Notes: generated by a model not told the origin, from the sequence alone. Numbered from the stretch's first letter, positions 22,280 to 43,888 are shown. The stretch is DNA of 64,000 nt from Epinephelus fuscoguttatus (GCF_011397635.1 NC_064753.1:37119822-37183821), one strand, 5' to 3'. Made by a program: numbers and translations.

Positions 22280-23152
22280 GAGAAAAAAAACTCAGAAATT
22301 TGAAAATTAAAGTGGTAAATTTAAAAGAAAAAACTCTCTTCGATTACATTCACAAATGTATGAGAAAAATGCCTTTCTGCTAGAGAGTTTGGTGACGTAG
22401 TGTAGACATAGACATTGTAATGAGTGATAAATTCCACTTGTGGAGGAAGTTGTGGTGGATTAATGGGTAAAGCACAGGATTTTCACCCAGGAGACTGAGG
22501 TTTGTGTCCCGTGTGAGGCATTGTTGGCTTCTTATTTTTAGGGCCCTGACACAACAAGCCGACAGTCAATGTCAGGCTGTTAGTGAGTGTCTGTTGCCCT
22601 AGTTCTTGTGGTGAATCCCACACCGTTGGCACAAGCTGGCCCTTGTCTGCTTTTTTCCGACCAGTTCAGCATGTTGAATCGGTCTCAGAGTCAGCAGAGC
22701 CCAGCGGTGATTAAAATCAATCTGATTGGCAGTTCAACTTAATGCACGAGAAGAGGAACAGAAGTAAGGAGCAGTAAACAAACAGATAAAGTCAAGAAGA
22801 GGGATCGAAACAAATTTGTTATATAAGGAAAGATTGTGTTTTTAGCCATTGAGCTTTTTAGCAGAAATGGTTTGCAGTTGCACATGTATGTAACTAGCTA
22901 ACTAGCATGTTGAATTTGTCCTGTCTGTCTTCCAGTTTACTTTTTTTAATGATGAATACAGACCATCACCGCCTGCTGGTATGGAGAGTTATTCCCTCTC
23001 ACACAGACAGAGATCATTCGTGTTAGTTGACCATTGGCTGAAGTCTTTGCAACATGTTGAAGTGCAACTAAGGTGACAAGACAGTCAGCCTTAGTCGCCA
23101 CTAGTTCTGATAATGATGATAATGATAATGTCAGTTTGGTGTGTCTGGGCTT
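22280..23152. mobile_element. MITE-like repeat, copy 2, longer
   Basis: Its first 400 bases are a direct repeat of 19570-19960. From 22543 it looks like an element with imperfect terminal repeats: GGGCCCTGACACAACAAGCC at the left and TCAGTTTGGTGTGTCTGGGC (about 23133-23152) inverted at the right. No coding frame was recognised. Confidence 0.65.
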
Positions 23153-23314
23153 TTATACCTAGTTGACTTACTATTTTCATTTTTAGGATGTAATAAAGCT
23201 GCTGAATGCACACTCTGCACATTAACTTAGGAGGGTAACTGAATTGGCCCGTTCAGACTAACATCATATTTCAGAGTTAGTAGGACACCAAGCAAGCATG
23301 TCCAGCTGATCAGG

Positions 23315-23556
23315 AAAAGTCCAGGATGGACTATGGCTGTGGCTCAGGAGGCAGAGTGTGTCATCCACTAATTGATCCCTGGCTCTTCCAGTGCAAATAT
23401 CACTGCGCAAGATACTGAACCCCAAATGTGAGTGTGTGTGAATGTGTAGCCTCCCCAGCCACCAGTTTATGAATGTGTGTGTGGATGGGTGAATGTGACA
23501 TGTAGTGTAAAAGTGCTTTGAGTTGTCGGAAGATATACAAGTCCATTTACCATAAT
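23315..23556 (+). mobile_element. tRNA-derived SINE
   Basis: The head GGCTGTGGCTCAGGAGGCAG resembles a Pol III A box. The body (CAAGATACTGAACCCCAAAT, GTGAATGTGTAGCCTCCCCA, AAAGTGCTTTGAGTTGTCGG, CAAGTCCATTTACCAT) is a common fish SINE. A reverse-oriented copy of the same family lies at 57508-57812. Confidence 0.7.
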
Positions 23557-23559
23557 GTG

Positions 23560-25880
23560 GCATCCGGATTGGACATTCACTGGACATTCAGTGTCTCAAC
23601 ATCTGTGGTGTGATAAGGTTGATTCAATCCTGCTCAGTGAGGCGATGTGGTTCCACAACAACAACAAAAAAAACCCACATTTTTTTAAAACCTTTTTTTC
23701 TCATAAATTTGTGATTTAAATCTCAGAGAGATCTGTATTCATTTATTTATGTTTTACCTATACTGGCCCTAATCAGCTGTCGGAAAACGGCGAGTTTGCT
23801 AAGAAGTCGTATAAAGTGATACACTGATCTGATGTCAGTGGTCAGGACGCTCTGTAACTTTGGCAGTAGCTAAAGCTTTTAAAGTGCAAGTGCCGAGAGG
23901 TGATGTCTATTTATAAAGTCACTTTGTGGTCTAACTTTAGCTATCCGGCGCTCTGCACAACCCGGGTCTGAATAAGGACACACATTCTGACACCGAGGTG
24001 CCATAATGAGCAGCCCCACATTTTAGCAGATAACTGTTGGAGTCTTTTGTCTCTTTGTTTATTCAACCACACTGCGAGACCTCTGCCAAGCAGGCCATCC
24101 CCTCCTATAAGTTATTTTGGTGCTTTCCACTGGAGGAAATTCTGCAGGAGCTTAATCACTTCCTGATCTTTGCTGAAATGGCCAACACTGAGCTTTAATT
24201 GGCCTTCCAGGAAAGAGAATAGCAATCATGACCTTGAGTTAGGAAGCAATGCGTTAAGCTTCTGTCAGCTGATGGGTGGCAAGTTGAGCTGCTTATCCTG
24301 GAGTTCGGAGGTTTTATTTTTAACCTGACAACACCTGACAGGCCTGGCACCTGGGGCAGACCTGATGGGGCGAGGGATGAGTGTCGGTCAGGGGAAGGGA
24401 GGAGGGCACATGCGAAAGTGGGGTATGTAGGAGAGCTACACAACACAATTAGGTGTGAGTTGCAGGAGAATGTGCGGATAAAGTTGCAGCAGAGAAGGCG
24501 GGTGGAAGAGCTTGTTTCATGATGGCGGTAATGAGGATGGCTGTGTGATGTTGAAGCGAGTGTTGACATCTGAGCGGAGATGCTGACAATTAAATCAGAA
24601 ACATCACATCTTTCTGTAAAAGACAGAGCACACAGACTGAGGGAAGGAGGGAGCTTGTGGGAAAGATATGAAACGTGTTTACAGAGGACATGTGAGGCGT
24701 TGGGAGTGGAAACAGTAAAAAAAATAGCATGTGACATTTTGATTTTGACCTACATTTAGTCTTCATAGGCGCTTCTCTTATCAGGTACCTGAGCTTTCAT
24801 CTGAGTATTCCAGCAGGGTTTAATCACAGCGGCTCAGGATTGTATTGTTACCAAGAGAGCAGAAAAACAACACAGAGCTGGCCTAATTTTTCCCAGCAGG
24901 AAGTAGCAGCGGTGAAACAACCCAAAGCCCAGCTGTGGCTGATTATAGTGAGACAACCCATTTCAACCTTTGTACCACAGTTTTTTCTCCCTGTAAGATT
25001 AGAGCTGTCTCTGTCTGTTCAGAGAATTATTTACATTATGAACCAGTTTCCAACCTGATCGGCTCACGTGAACTAGTCCTGATCATGTTTTGGTACAGAA
25101 ACAGTTCACCTCGACACCAAAAACATCATGTGAAGATCTGTCCTAACATTTGACTGTTATTCACTGCAGGTCACCCCCAGAGGTTAGCAGCATTCTTAAA
25201 TGAGCAAAACAGCAGCAGTGGCAAGTAAGTAACACAGCATTTTCAGACACTTGTACTTGAGTATTTTTGTTTTATGCTTACTAAGATTTTACAGACAGAA
25301 TATAATCAGTTTACATGCACTGTAGTAGTTTAAAGGGCAAATAGACACCCTCTGCATTCAGATTGCTTCCCTATAAGTCTTCCTTTAACTATGCATTTCT
25401 GAAGGCTCAATTCAAGGCTCAAAGGAAGCACGTCAACCACTGTGCGACCATAACAGGAAGAGATTAGCGCTTTCATTCTTCCTGGTAGCTATCAGTGGCT
25501 ATCCCCACTTACTAAAGACTGTCAGTGTGAGTTCTTTGCATTTACTGTCCCCAGTAATGGACATGGCAGACGTTAGAGCAACTGGAGTAACTGTGGAAAA
25601 CAAAATGCAGTGTGTCTTGTGTTGTTGGTAGTTGCTAGGCTCTGAAGAAAACAGGAAGCTATCCAGTTGCCATTGCAAGAGCAGCACCATCAATAATGCA
25701 GGGTTCCTACACATTTTCCATGTTATAATTCTATACTTTTCCAGACTCAGATCTCCAGATTTCATGGTAGATTCTGAAAACTTTGTGGCTGCACAGAAAG
25801 TTGGACAATATTCCACTGTCAAACATCTCTGCCCAAAGAAGAAGTAAACGGTGCTACTTATATTATGTTCCCTTAATATA
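23560..25880. other. Spacer without recognised gene
   Basis: No exon was supported. The 180-codon minus-strand frame at 24195-24737 has no recognisable domain. Part of 23990-24320 is less repetitive than its surroundings and could be conserved non-coding DNA, but this cannot be tested here. Confidence 0.35.
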
Positions 25881-25884
25881 TTAA

Positions 25885-26180
25885 ATAATATGGTTAGTAT
25901 TGTCACCTCACAGCAAGAGGGTTCCTGGTTCGAACCTTAGGTGGGGGAGCCCCTCTGTGTGGAGTCTGCGTGTTCTCCCCGTGTCAGCGTGGGTTTTCTC
26001 TGGGTGCTCCAGCTTCCTCCCACAGTCCAAAGACATGCAGGTTAATTGGTGACTCTAAATTGCCCGTAGGTGTGAATGTGAGTGTGAATGGTTGTCTTGT
26101 CTCTGTGTGTCAGCCCTGTGATAGTCTGGCGACCTGTCCAGGGCATACCCTGTCTCTCACCCAATGTCAGCTGAGATAGA
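25885..26180 (+). mobile_element. SINE with L2-type 3' body
   Basis: The head has a B-box-like GGTTCGAACC. It is followed by GTGTGGAGTCTGCGTGTTCT, CCTCCCACAGTCCAAAGACA, GGTTAATTGGTGACTCTAAA and TGATAGTCTGGCGACCTGTC. The order matches a very common fish repeat, also seen here at 51598, 52322 (reverse) and 56925. Confidence 0.75.
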
Positions 26181-27205
26181 CTTATCAAGACCTGGAAATG
26201 ACTAAAATCCAATTTGATAATTTCCCTACTTTGCAGTACTTATCTGTTTCCACTATACACTCCCCACCAGTGTGGTTAAGTTTGTCCCCACCTCGACCCG
26301 CTACATTAACGCTGCTTACATGTTGATGCATCAGTCATAATAATTCATAATAAACTGACTATCCTCAAGTATGTTTTGCTCATGAATACTTTAACTTGAA
26401 TGCAGCCTGTTTTAATTATAGTTGAAAAGGTTAACAGCTTGGAATTACCACTTTTACGTGTAAGCCAAAAAAGTCTGCTTTCCCCCTTTTTGTGCTCATT
26501 TTGAAAAAAACAATGCGCCTCAGTTCCAAAATGTCATGTTATCTCAATATTTGAAGATCATATAATACAGGGAAACCTGAGGCTATATGCTTTAATGCCC
26601 CAAAAAAGTAATTCTTGTGCTGACTGATGACTCCCCATGATCCTAAAAGTGACTTTGACAATGTCACCATAACCTGCAGGAATTATTTCCTCACACTTGT
26701 TGAGTTCTCTCTCATGCAATTTAAGTGTAGAGAAGTTCAGAAATACACAAGTGTGCGTGTGATGGGACTGTTTCCACACCTTTTTTTGGACAAATACATC
26801 ACTATTGTATAACATAGCAAACAGCAAAAATATCAAAATGTACACGTTTGTTATGTAATCCTGCTCATGTCTCTGCAGCGTCTCACACCTACAAGCAGGT
26901 GGGAAATCTGTGTACCAAGACGACAGCTCTGAAATATGGTGGTCTGAGCCAGAGCTACATTTAGCTGGTGATTCAAAGCTCGTGTCCCCGGCGCTCTCAG
27001 TGTAATTTAGTATGCTTACTTGGACATTAAAATTGGAGTCTAGAGGTGGCGGCACCATAGTCAGCACTTCCTCTATGCCAAGAAGGCTACTGTGGACATG
27101 CTGTGTTAAAGTTAAGTTACAAAACACCGCTTAACTGAGTGTATGAGGTCAGAGACGTCCCTGACGAATAAGAAAGGAGAGACACAAGCTTAAACTCTTT
27201 GCCAG
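26181..27205. other. Spacer downstream of MAPK6
   Basis: No gene was recognised. The 189-codon minus-strand frame at 26558-27127 shows no domain and its composition resembles non-coding DNA. Confidence 0.35.
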
Positions 27206-28575
27206 TAATTTTATTTCGAGATATTTTGTAGAACAGGGGAACCAATGATTACAAAAAAAAGTCCATAAGTGTTCTACATGCTACACCTTAACCTAATTCA
27301 TCATGCTTGCCTGGAAAAAGTACATAGAAATTTAACAAAAAACGTACAATTAAAACTGACGTACATTATACTCACCATTAACTTTACTTTAAATGTACCT
27401 TTCTCTTGCCTCCATGCACGCGGGTTTTTTTTTGTTTTTTGTTTAAACATTACATTTAGATAAAAAATTAAGACTTTTAGGCGCTTCTTTAAACCACAAA
27501 GCAGTTTTTCCATTAAAGACAGAACGCACCTATAAATAAAAAATAAAAACAAAATGAACAAAAAACGATGACATCCTTTTCGGACAATATTGGTGGAAAA
27601 ATGGAAAGCCTCAACTTCTTTTTAGAAACATAACAGATGAATTTGCATCCTACCATAAAACAAAAGAACACTTACACGCCCATATAGTGCCGAAATGAAA
27701 ATGGAAGTCTGTCCAACTCCTCAATCTTCAATAATCACATTGAAATAACACATTTTTGATAAAATAAATATCGCACATCTGCTAGAAATAAATAATGATT
27801 ACTGAAACACCTCACTATGTTAAATGCTAAAGTGAGACAGATTTCATCTACGCGACCACTTCATTTAATGGTATGAGGATGGTCATGTGTGTAAAGCACT
27901 AGTGCGGCTTCGAGTGTCTCTCGCGGCTGTTACCTTGAGGTAGATAACACATTTACATTAACGCCTACGATAATGGTTGCTGCTGGCATCATGTGTCAGA
28001 TTTACAGTATGAAAAGGGTTATTAAGGAAGCTTTCTTCAGGGGGAAAATGTCAAAGTCGTAAAAGGGAAAAAAAAAGGGCATCCCATCTTTTGTTATGTT
28101 TGAATCCTGTCAAAGGAAAGGCTGTTTGAAAGCACTTTAAATGCCTACAGCAACATCAGCGTCTGCCGTCCTTCCTTACATCACACCCGACCAGCCAAAC
28201 CCTCCCTCCTAAATCCATACACCTCTCTTACCATCCTTCTGTCTTCTAGCTACTTCTCTCCTGCGTTCCGATTGTATACAGTACTTAAGTGTGTGAGTGA
28301 CATGCCAGTTTCGCAATGAGGGCGTAGACATTAACCCATGAAGGCCTGGTGATCAAGGCTCAGAGTGATGACCAAAACTCTTTAAATATAATAAATCATC
28401 CCGTTCAACTCTTAAAAAAAACTAACAAAAAAATAAAATAAAAGTAACCATAATAAAAAAGGTATGAAATGATTCAAGTTCAATAATATACCATATTATT
28501 TTTTTTAAAAAACCCAACAACATAAAAACAAAACTGCCTAGATTTTGCACTGTGAGGGAGGATATACATATATCT
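27195..28575 (-). other. Probable MAPK6 3' UTR
   Basis: AT-rich, low-repeat sequence between the MAPK6 stop and the AATAAA at 27210-27215. A 3' UTR over 1 kb is usual for this gene in vertebrates. The end is inferred from the signal only. Confidence 0.45.
27210..27215 (-). terminator. Candidate MAPK6 polyadenylation signal (AATAAA on minus strand)
   Basis: The first canonical AATAAA found beyond the MAPK6 stop on the minus strand, about 1.36 kb downstream. An ATTAAA variant lies at about 27864. Confidence 0.45.
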
Positions 28576-37298
<8,723 letters not shown>

Positions 37299-38379
37299 TC
37301 AAATGCAGGGTGCTAATATGTGGTCTATCTTTCTTTCCATCTTGAACGAGGGGAGTAAATTTTAAAGTTGAATTTCTCCTCCAATCCTGGATGTGTGGAT
37401 ATCTTTAGTGTTTATAGACTGCAATGGAATGGACTTTGAGGCCAATTAAAAAGCACTGAGACTATATTAAACTATAAAAGCATGTAGTTGCATCCTTACA
37501 GTGCAGATACATTCAGTGTTTGACTGGTCCTGAGCAGCTTTAGGATTTTTTCCCTCTTTTTTTGTTTATATTTTTATCTGTGTTATTTTCCTGTCAAGTC
37601 ACCTGATCTATAAAACTGAAATGAGTCTGGCCTATTAGTCTTCAAGGAAATTTTACACATCAATGATCAGGTGGCTCAAGCTCGCCACAGTCGCAATCAA
37701 AACTATCCTCCATTTTACTTGGGTATAACCTGAAAGACAAGAGAAAACAGAAAGAGCAAAGAAAAATGTAAATAGTGCCATAAGAGAAAGCAGTTTAAAG
37801 TTTGCCGTTTCGCAATACATTTCCATAAATGTTGCACAGAAATGTAGTCAAACCTCACCCTTACAATGTTTAAAACATTTTGAGGATTTCACAAAAGCAG
37901 CAGACAAACAAGAAATCCCCATTCACTGTGCTTTCACCGGCTTCAGTTCAAACGTGGTATCATTAATGGAAACTAACCCTCCCCCGCCCGGTTTAGGCGC
38001 TTGCTAGTCCGGTTTCTGGGTATCGATAAAATTCAGACACAACACAGAGGCTTGACGTAAATTAAGATAAACACCCACAAGGATATTTACACGCCACACA
38101 TGAAAGAAAAACAGCTTTTGTTCGGGCTTTACATGTTTACACCGCCTATTTTTGGCCTTCACTGGGTCTGTGACTGGCTGGCGGAAGAAAGCCACGAATG
38201 GAAGCATATCGGCAAGCTGACAAGCTACTGACAGACCTCTGTCTACTTGGTTTTAATATATCACCTAACATGTCCACTGAATAACACACACATACACCAT
38301 GCTATAAAGGAAACCAATAATCTCAACACACTGCCCGTTACGTAAATACTAAAAGCATACGGTTAAAGAGAAACCCGCC

Positions 38380-38720
38380 GATAGCGCGAACAAAGGAGCC
38401 GTTGTTGGCGGAGGCTTCTGACTACGTGGTAACAGCTTTCCTCGCGCTAAGCAGCACAAAGCCGACCTCCGTTAAACCGTTAAAAACGACCCCGAATCCA
38501 CCCTGAAATGACATTTCATGTAAATTCCAGTGACAGAAATCGACATATAAGAAATTACTTACAGTCCGTATTCGTTGCATTAGTCTCGTTTTATATTTAA
38601 TCAAACCCAGACGAAGGTTTGACTGCGCTCCGCTCTCGGGCTCTGCGGATCTGTTGCAATCGCCATTGAGGCTGGGCAGCGCTATGAAAGGCAGCGTGAC
38701 GTCACGATGCTGCCTTCTTG
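38380..38720 (-). promoter_or_regulatory. MAPK6 CpG-rich promoter with a CRE palindrome
   Basis: CpG density rises sharply here compared with flanking AT-rich DNA. A perfect cAMP-response element, TGACGTCA, lies at 38697-38704. A YY1-like AATGGCG on the minus strand (plus-strand CGCCATT at about 38661-38667) lies near the inferred start. Both are typical of housekeeping promoters. There is no obvious TATA box. Confidence 0.55.
38563..38655 (-). other. Probable MAPK6 non-coding first exon
   Basis: On the minus strand, GGACT|GTAAGTAA is a strong splice donor with the exon ending at 38563, inside CpG-rich sequence. A matching acceptor may be TTTGACAG before about 37295, leading into the exon that holds the MAPK6 ATG (37115). 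The transcription start is estimated near 38655, not proven. Confidence 0.5.
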
Positions 38721-40030
38721 GCCATCGGGCATATCTAAACTACGGGGAGAGCCCTTCACAAGATGATGGTGATCAAGTGTTTTGCTGTAATGTTAAAGGA
38801 TTTCTTGGGCCTATGACAACTACTTTACACAATTTACTATTAAATAATTATCAGTTAGCTATAAGTAATATTCAAAGGCTATTTTCAGGTGTATTGGGTT
38901 CATTAGCAGTGCTGATTTAGATGCAGTAAACCAACCAGCATTTATTGCTTTATTATTGATTGATTTCCGGCTGTATTACTCATTAATTGACATTATAGTG
39001 GTTTTAATATACAATTGCATGTATGGTAAGGTCGTAGTTTATTCCCAGAAAAAATCCCTGTCTCATCTTTTAAGTATTTTTAACAGATAAAAATGTAATT
39101 GTGAAATACATAATTAAATACGCATAATAAAGACACTAAGCTACTCTTTCAGTTTTGTTGCACTCTTACATATGTCAGATATTGTAGATTTTATCAATAA
39201 CACAAAGCACCACAGAGCCAGTTGTTTCTACATTAAAACTTGGAGCTTCGAGCAGCCATTGAAAGCAGCGGGAGTCATTCAAAACATGTGTCTGAAGTTT
39301 GAGATCACGTGACAGCGGTAGATTCAAAATCCAGCTAAACATTCACAGGTTTATGGATGAAATGATAACAACACAGAAAAAAGGACAGTAATCCTTTGAG
39401 TAAACAAGCATCCCGTGATCGTGTGTGTGTAACAATAGCACCTTGAAAACAAAGTTCAACCACAGCTGCAAAATAACTGTCATATCCTGTAGGTCTATTT
39501 AGACATAGGCTAATCCTAGTAGGAAAAGAAAGACAGAAAGTTGTGCGCTTGAATCATTTGTGCAGCTCCTTTAAATAAATATGAACAGAGAGATATATGA
39601 TGAGAGATAGGGGTAAATATTCTGCATCCTTTCATTGCCCATCCAAGGAGAGAGGGGGGAAACAGGTGATTAGGCTGCACAAAATGCTGCAGACCAGTTC
39701 CTATGACAGCTGCTTATCTTACATCACTCAGATATCTCAGTGTTTATGCTTTCTTTGGTCCACTTGCAGTCTAGCAGTTCACATTCTTCCAAAATTGAGT
39801 CATACGCAACAGAAAATTCGGGCCTATTACAGGCCAGTCAATATCTAGGTGCAGCTGAGTTTTTGCACAGGCTATAGTCTGGTCTTTTTTATCCATGCAT
39901 GTTTTTTTCTTTTTGCAAAATAGGCTGTTGTTTCCCGGATTTGTTTTTGCCTTTGATGGGTATTAAGGTTGTTTACAGATTATGGCACGCACCATTGCAT
40001 TAATCGTGTCAGTGAGAAAAATCGCTCGGA
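38721..40030. other. Spacer upstream of MAPK6
   Basis: AT-rich DNA with no supported exon or named repeat. Confidence 0.4.
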
Positions 40031-40034
40031 CAGT

Positions 40035-40470
40035 TGCTCACTCACTGCGGCTTGCGGATTTAGAAGGTCCATCTGGCACGGATATGCGCAGCGTGTTTTC
40101 TCTTTTCAGCTGTCCGCCCTCACATCCGATCTCCACGAGGCTTACACATCCCAAGCAAAAATAAAGTCAGGAGATAAAGGAAGGCACAAATGTTCTATGT
40201 ACAGATCCCCCATTCAGACTGCGGCCGGGGCTCCATCATAGTGTGGATGCTGTGAGGAGACAGAGGCATGGATGGGCGGGCAGGCAGCAGCATCACAGCC
40301 GCAGCATCAGCATCCGCAGGCAGACCATGTGGGAACCCATGTGCTCGAGAATGCAGATGCCTCACACAGGCCGGGATGGGCTCTGCGATGGAGAGCAGGA
40401 GCTGCATGCGGACCGGGCGTGATGCGACAGACTTATGAGACGGTTAGGAGCCGGACATGGAGAGGGAAAG
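40035..40470 (+). promoter_or_regulatory. GC-richer segment, possible promoter or 5' non-coding exon
   Basis: The segment is GC- and CpG-richer than its surroundings (for example GCGGCCGGGG, GACCGGGCGTGATGCG). It ends at GGAAAG|GTTGAG, a weak donor-like site at 40470/40471. Open frames here have no recognised domain. It could be a 5' exon of a gene to the right or an unrelated CpG segment. Confidence 0.25.
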
Positions 40471-41801
40471 GTTGAGAAAAGACGCAATCTACCTTTCAAG
40501 GCTGCTCTTATTTTTTGTGTGACAGGGGGTTCGTGGTTTGTGACGATGCAGGTTTATGATTATGCATCAATCCCACTGTCATAAAGTTATGTAATAATCA
40601 TAATATCTCATATCATTAGGTAGATTCTGCAGAGACAGCACAAATGGGAGGTGGAATAAATGTAATTTAGAGCCCTTTTTGGCCTGCTGAGATATGCTCT
40701 CTGAGTTTATTTTATTTGTTTAATTATTTTATAATTATAATATAAGGTAAGGAAATGCCTTGAAATACTAGGCTCAAGAAAGTCTGTCTTTCATTGTAGC
40801 TTAATAATAGCATAATCATGCTAAAATTGTATGCACTTTATCAGTCCAAATTTTTATCCTTTCTTACCCGAAGGTCAGAGGTCAAGAGAGTGCCTTGTTT
40901 TTGCTCTAAGGCACTTCAGTGGCGTAGAAGACCCTTTACATCCTCCACAAGTCAGAAACTATATGTTAAATTATTTAACATTTTCTGTCATCATAGAGCA
41001 CTGTATCACTGCTATGATTCCTTCCCATGACCTCTGGCCCCCATTTACAAGAATCACTGGGTGGCTTCTGATCAAAGCTGCATTAATAATTAAAAACCTG
41101 CTCTGTAGATAAGGTATTGGCACTTGTTTGCATCAATAAGTTGGTCTTTGCCCTCTGCCTCAGACGAACGGAGGTCAGGAAAGGTAAAGCTGAGTCTCAC
41201 CCTACCTGTTGGGGTCATACAATAATTCTCTTGATTGTTTTGGGGAAGACAGATTTTTAAGATAAGAAATGAATCTTCCTCTTCTGTTTATTTGTATTCC
41301 AATCCAATCACAAACAATTACTAACATTGTGTCTCCACCATGGGTCAGTACAGCCTCTGCTGCAGGCCTCCCCTCGTTACATCACCGGACAAATAGTTGA
41401 CATCAAGTCTTTGACTGTGTAATTTAGTGGGGATGACAGTGGCATCTATTGCTGCCACTTAGAGTTACCGTTAGTGCCGTATTACCGCAGTGTTCAAAAC
41501 CAAACAAATACTGTACTGTTGCAATCCAAGGGGTTTTGTTTGTTGAGCGTCCCGTGAGTGACGAATGAAGTTGCTGTTTGCGTATGTTCGTCTGATGGTG
41601 GTATGACGTACTCTGTCACACTTTCACCTATACACAGAGTGTGTCCAAGCTCCATACTATCGTCAAGCTCACTCTAACACGAGACCTGTTATTTACATTT
41701 CACGCAATCTTCTTTTTTTAACTTTTTATTGCCTAGATTCTAGGCAAAAATATCCTAGACATTACCAACATGTCAATTTCATCTCTACTTGTCTCTTATA
41801 G

Positions 41802-41937
41802 AAAATGAATTCTTCATTCCACTCACCAAGGTTGACATCCTCATGAGACGTCTGGAGCAACATGGTTCAGAAGTTAATAGTCCATCCAGAGGAGTTTATA
41901 CTGTATATCCAACACTGCTGGTTCAACAGGCAGACAG
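41802..41937 (+). other. Candidate coding exon (unrecognised)
   Basis: The acceptor CTTGTCTCTTATAG precedes 41802 and AGACAG|GTGAAG follows 41937. Across 136 bases one frame is open and reads NEFFIPLTKVDILMRRLEQH, then a tail ending LLVQQAD. The start and end phases are 2 and 2. I do not recognise the protein, and the segment could be open by chance. Confidence 0.25.
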
Positions 41938-42655
41938 GTGAAGAGAGCAGTCCAGTGCCTCCCTGTGTATGTGTGGGTATGTGTCTGTATTGTCAGAGCT
42001 TTGGCGATGTGTTATCCTACTCCATGTGCCTCTGGTTGTGAGGTGGAGCTCCATGGAGAGTTAATATAGGCCGGGCAGGAGAGGGGAGGAGACTGCTCTG
42101 TGTATGGCTTGGCCTGTCAGTGTGTCAGACACACCATCATTAGAGTTCACTGCCACCACCTCTCTGTCTCTGTCTTTCACTGCCACTTTCTTACACTTCT
42201 CTCAAAAAAATCTCATTATCAGAGTTGTTCTTAAATTCCTTTTTTTCATGTTTTGATCCAGTCTAAGTGGCCTGTGCTGAGATATATTCCTGTTTCTGGG
42301 TGAGACCTTTGCAAATCCAGTTTTGGTGACTCATGATTTCTATCTGTCAGCTTAAATCAAAGGATTACACAGTCCTAATGGGTCGCGAATGTTATGCATT
42401 TCTGTGGATTAGGAAAAGCCTCCAAACACATTTGAATGAAATGAAAAATACATGCTCAAGCTCAGGCAGATTTTTTTGGTCACATTGTTGCACACACAGC
42501 ACTGTTGTTTCATAAACAGAGCCTACAATATATTCCTGTACAAGAAGACACTTTTATGCATGGATGGATTATTTAGCATGCCTACTGGGCAAGTGTCAGG
42601 GCCCCCGGGCCTCCATCTGCAAAATGTCACCCAAATTAACATCAGGAAGATACTC

Positions 42656-43147
42656 AAAATGACCAAAAAGAGACACTGAAAGACCACAAAGAGATGCAAA
42701 GGGACTGCAAAGTGACACAAAATAACTACAAAAACAGGTAAAACAACCACAAAGAGACATAAAACAACTACAAAGAGGTACAAAGCAACCACAAGGTGAC
42801 ACAAAATTACTACGAAGTAGCAAAAAATGACCAAATAAAGCACAAATTACCACAAGAGACACAAAACAACCACAAAGAGACAATAAACAACCACAGAGAC
42901 ATAAAATCACTACAAAGAGACACAAAGCAACCACAAAGAGACACAAAATAACTCAAACGCAGCAAAAAATGACCAATAAGGCACGAAATTACCACAGAGA
43001 AACACAAAACAACTACAAAGACACACAAAATGACTATGAAGCAGCAAAATATGACCAAATGAGACACAAAATTACCACGAAGAGACACAAAACAACCACA
43101 AAAACATGCACTGCAGCTACAATAAGATGCAAAACCACCACAAAGTC
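42656..43147. repeat. Degenerate minisatellite, about 21-22-bp unit
   Basis: Tandem variants of AACAACCACAAAGAGACACA run for almost 500 bases with substitutions and small indels. Open frames on both strands in this block are repeat artefacts. Confidence 0.9.
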
Positions 43148-43215
43148 TGTGTGTTTTACTCCTGTGTAGGAGAGGTGGTGGGGCCCTTTGCATATCTGTG
43201 CCCAGGGGCCCATTA

Positions 43216-43888
43216 GGCCCGTTTCCACTGAAGAAGTTCCTGGTACTATTTGGGGGGCAGGAACTACTACAGGAACGTCCTCTCGCTTGGCACTCTCAAC
43301 CGCTGTGTCTTAGTTACAACATGACTGAGCTAACTGGAGTAGTTTCATGTCATATCCGACAACGGGAGGCTTTTAACAGATGACGTCCTGATGTTAGCTT
43401 TGCTGCTGCTGTTAGCTGTCCCTGTCAGCTGATGCTTTCTAGACATCGTGATTTCCCAAAACTGAATAAATACCACACATAGCAACACAAAACTGCTTTG
43501 CTAGCTCAATCATGTTGTAACTAAGATATCTGCTGGAAAAAATATTTTTTTTCACGGGCCATTTAGTGAGTTTTTTTACATGGCGGCAGAAGCTATATGA
43601 ACGAGCTAACCCTCGTCTGCTGAGTTTTAAAAATGCCGGCTATTTTGTTGCTTTCTGTTGACGTCACATCCCGCTTCGAGTATATCCAATCAGCACCAAG
43701 TAATCTCCAAGCCCCAGCCAGGAGTTTCTCAGGGCCGTTCTGAGTACCTACTCTGAGGCAGGGACTTGTTTAGCCCCCGTAAAAGTTCCGGAACTCTGTC
43801 CTTCGGGGGTGGTTCCTACGGTGGAGACACGCACCAACGGCCTCGGCCCCGTAAAATTACCCCGAAGTTTCTGCAGTGGACAAGGGGC
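43216..43888. mobile_element. Non-autonomous DNA element with imperfect terminal inverted repeats
   Basis: The left end GCCCGTTTCCACTGAAGAAG and the right end (CCGAAGTTTCTGCAGTGGAC, then AAGGGGC) are inverted with mismatches. No transposase frame was seen. A clear target-site duplication was not found. Confidence 0.5.

Noticed and set aside
24195..24737. 180-codon minus-strand frame
   Set aside because: No recognisable domain, Ser/His/Cys-rich random-like composition, no splice context.
26558..27127. 189-codon minus-strand frame downstream of MAPK6
   Set aside because: No domain and AT-rich non-coding composition; probably chance.
42656..43147. Possible CRISPR array
   Set aside because: Units are contiguous and degenerate without unique spacers, and the genome is eukaryotic.
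42523..43228. Repetitive Val/Leu/Phe/Cys-rich frames that look like membrane proteins
   Set aside because: They are translations of the minisatellite unit, not genes.
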